Below are positions 22,807-22,880 of a stretch of 22,880 nt of DNA, piece by piece. The DNA comes from Oscillospiraceae bacterium (GTDB lineage: Bacteria; Bacillota; Clostridia; Oscillospirales; Acutalibacteraceae), in NCBI GenBank assembly GCA_902761265.1, contig CACWJV010000012.1:1-22880 (forward strand). The letters run 5' to 3'. The notes under the pieces are model-generated. The model ran no database searches and was not told where the DNA came from. It saw only the letters and a list, made by a program, of their open reading frames with translations. Positions within the stretch are counted from its first letter, which is position 1, and each line of letters opens with the position of its first letter. Position numbers and translations under genes: made by a program.

Positions 22807-22880
22807 GGCAACGGGGTCTTTGGGCAAAACGCTCAAAGACCTCGCTTCCAATCAGACAGGCAATGGGGTCTTTGGGCGTG
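22807..22880 (+). ncRNA. Possible structured RNA with repeated hairpins, cut by window end
   Basis: Just after the strong promoter, GGGGTCTTTGGGC (22813-22825) pairs over 13 positions (two G-U) with GCTCAAAGACCTC (22831-22843) around an AAAAC loop. The left part returns 52 bases later: GGCAAYGGGGTCTTTGGGC at 22807-22825 and 22859-22877. No ribosome binding site is seen. It could be a small RNA, a leader with tandem hairpins, or the start of a repeat array. I do not recognise a known family. Confidence 0.4.

Noticed and set aside
5086..22880. Link between the 52-bp duplication in the phosphorylase gene and the 52-bp period at the right edge
   Set aside because: The sequences are unrelated; the equal period appears to be coincidence.
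22807..22880. CRISPR array at the right edge
   Set aside because: Only one and a half units are visible, the unit is mostly a long hairpin without a spacer, and no cas genes are present.

Overview
The window looks like chromosomal DNA from a low- to mid-GC gut Clostridia, probably Oscillospiraceae/Ruminococcaceae-like. The support is consistent AGGAGG-type ribosome binding sites, an ATC-hydrolase family gene, AgrC-like GHKL kinases with a LytTR regulator, and very large secreted proteins built from an Amidase_6-type domain, Cys-rich modules, a VWA domain and BspA-type leucine-rich repeats. The taxonomy is inferred from protein style only; there is no rRNA or marker gene here.

Left part (1-4240): a tight + strand operon. 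It holds a multi-pass membrane protein cut by the left edge, three successive SAM-dependent methyltransferases of different subfamilies (the second with an apparent 1-base frameshift near its N-terminus), an ATC-hydrolase family protein, and a small membrane protein that overlaps it by ATGA. A wobble-paired hairpin with a T-run ends the block. Next comes a pyrimidine-nucleoside phosphorylase gene with its own promoter, broken by an exact 52-bp tandem duplication. A bidirectional terminator separates it from a convergent HD-domain gene, which is followed by a TfoX N-terminal-like protein and an anchored alpha/beta hydrolase.

Right part (8600-22650): this looks like a self-contained surface-protein locus. 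In order it has an orphan AgrC-like kinase (minus strand), a 2344-residue secreted protein, a LytTR response regulator, a second kinase clearly paralogous to the first, and a 948-residue secreted leucine-rich-repeat protein. The two secreted proteins share a C-terminal block: a beta-rich domain, a Cys-type module, then a CxxCGxxH motif with a hydrophobic/amphipathic, basic-ended tail. Neither has LPXTG. Both genes carry a pair of 9-bp boxes 20 bp apart at the same distance upstream of a 17-bp-spaced promoter. The simplest reading is that one or both kinases signal to the single regulator, which switches on both surface proteins. This is inference, but it is testable.

Right edge (22760-22880): a strong sigma-A-type promoter drives a long hairpin whose first strand begins to repeat 52 bp later, suggesting a structured non-coding RNA or repeat array cut by the window end.
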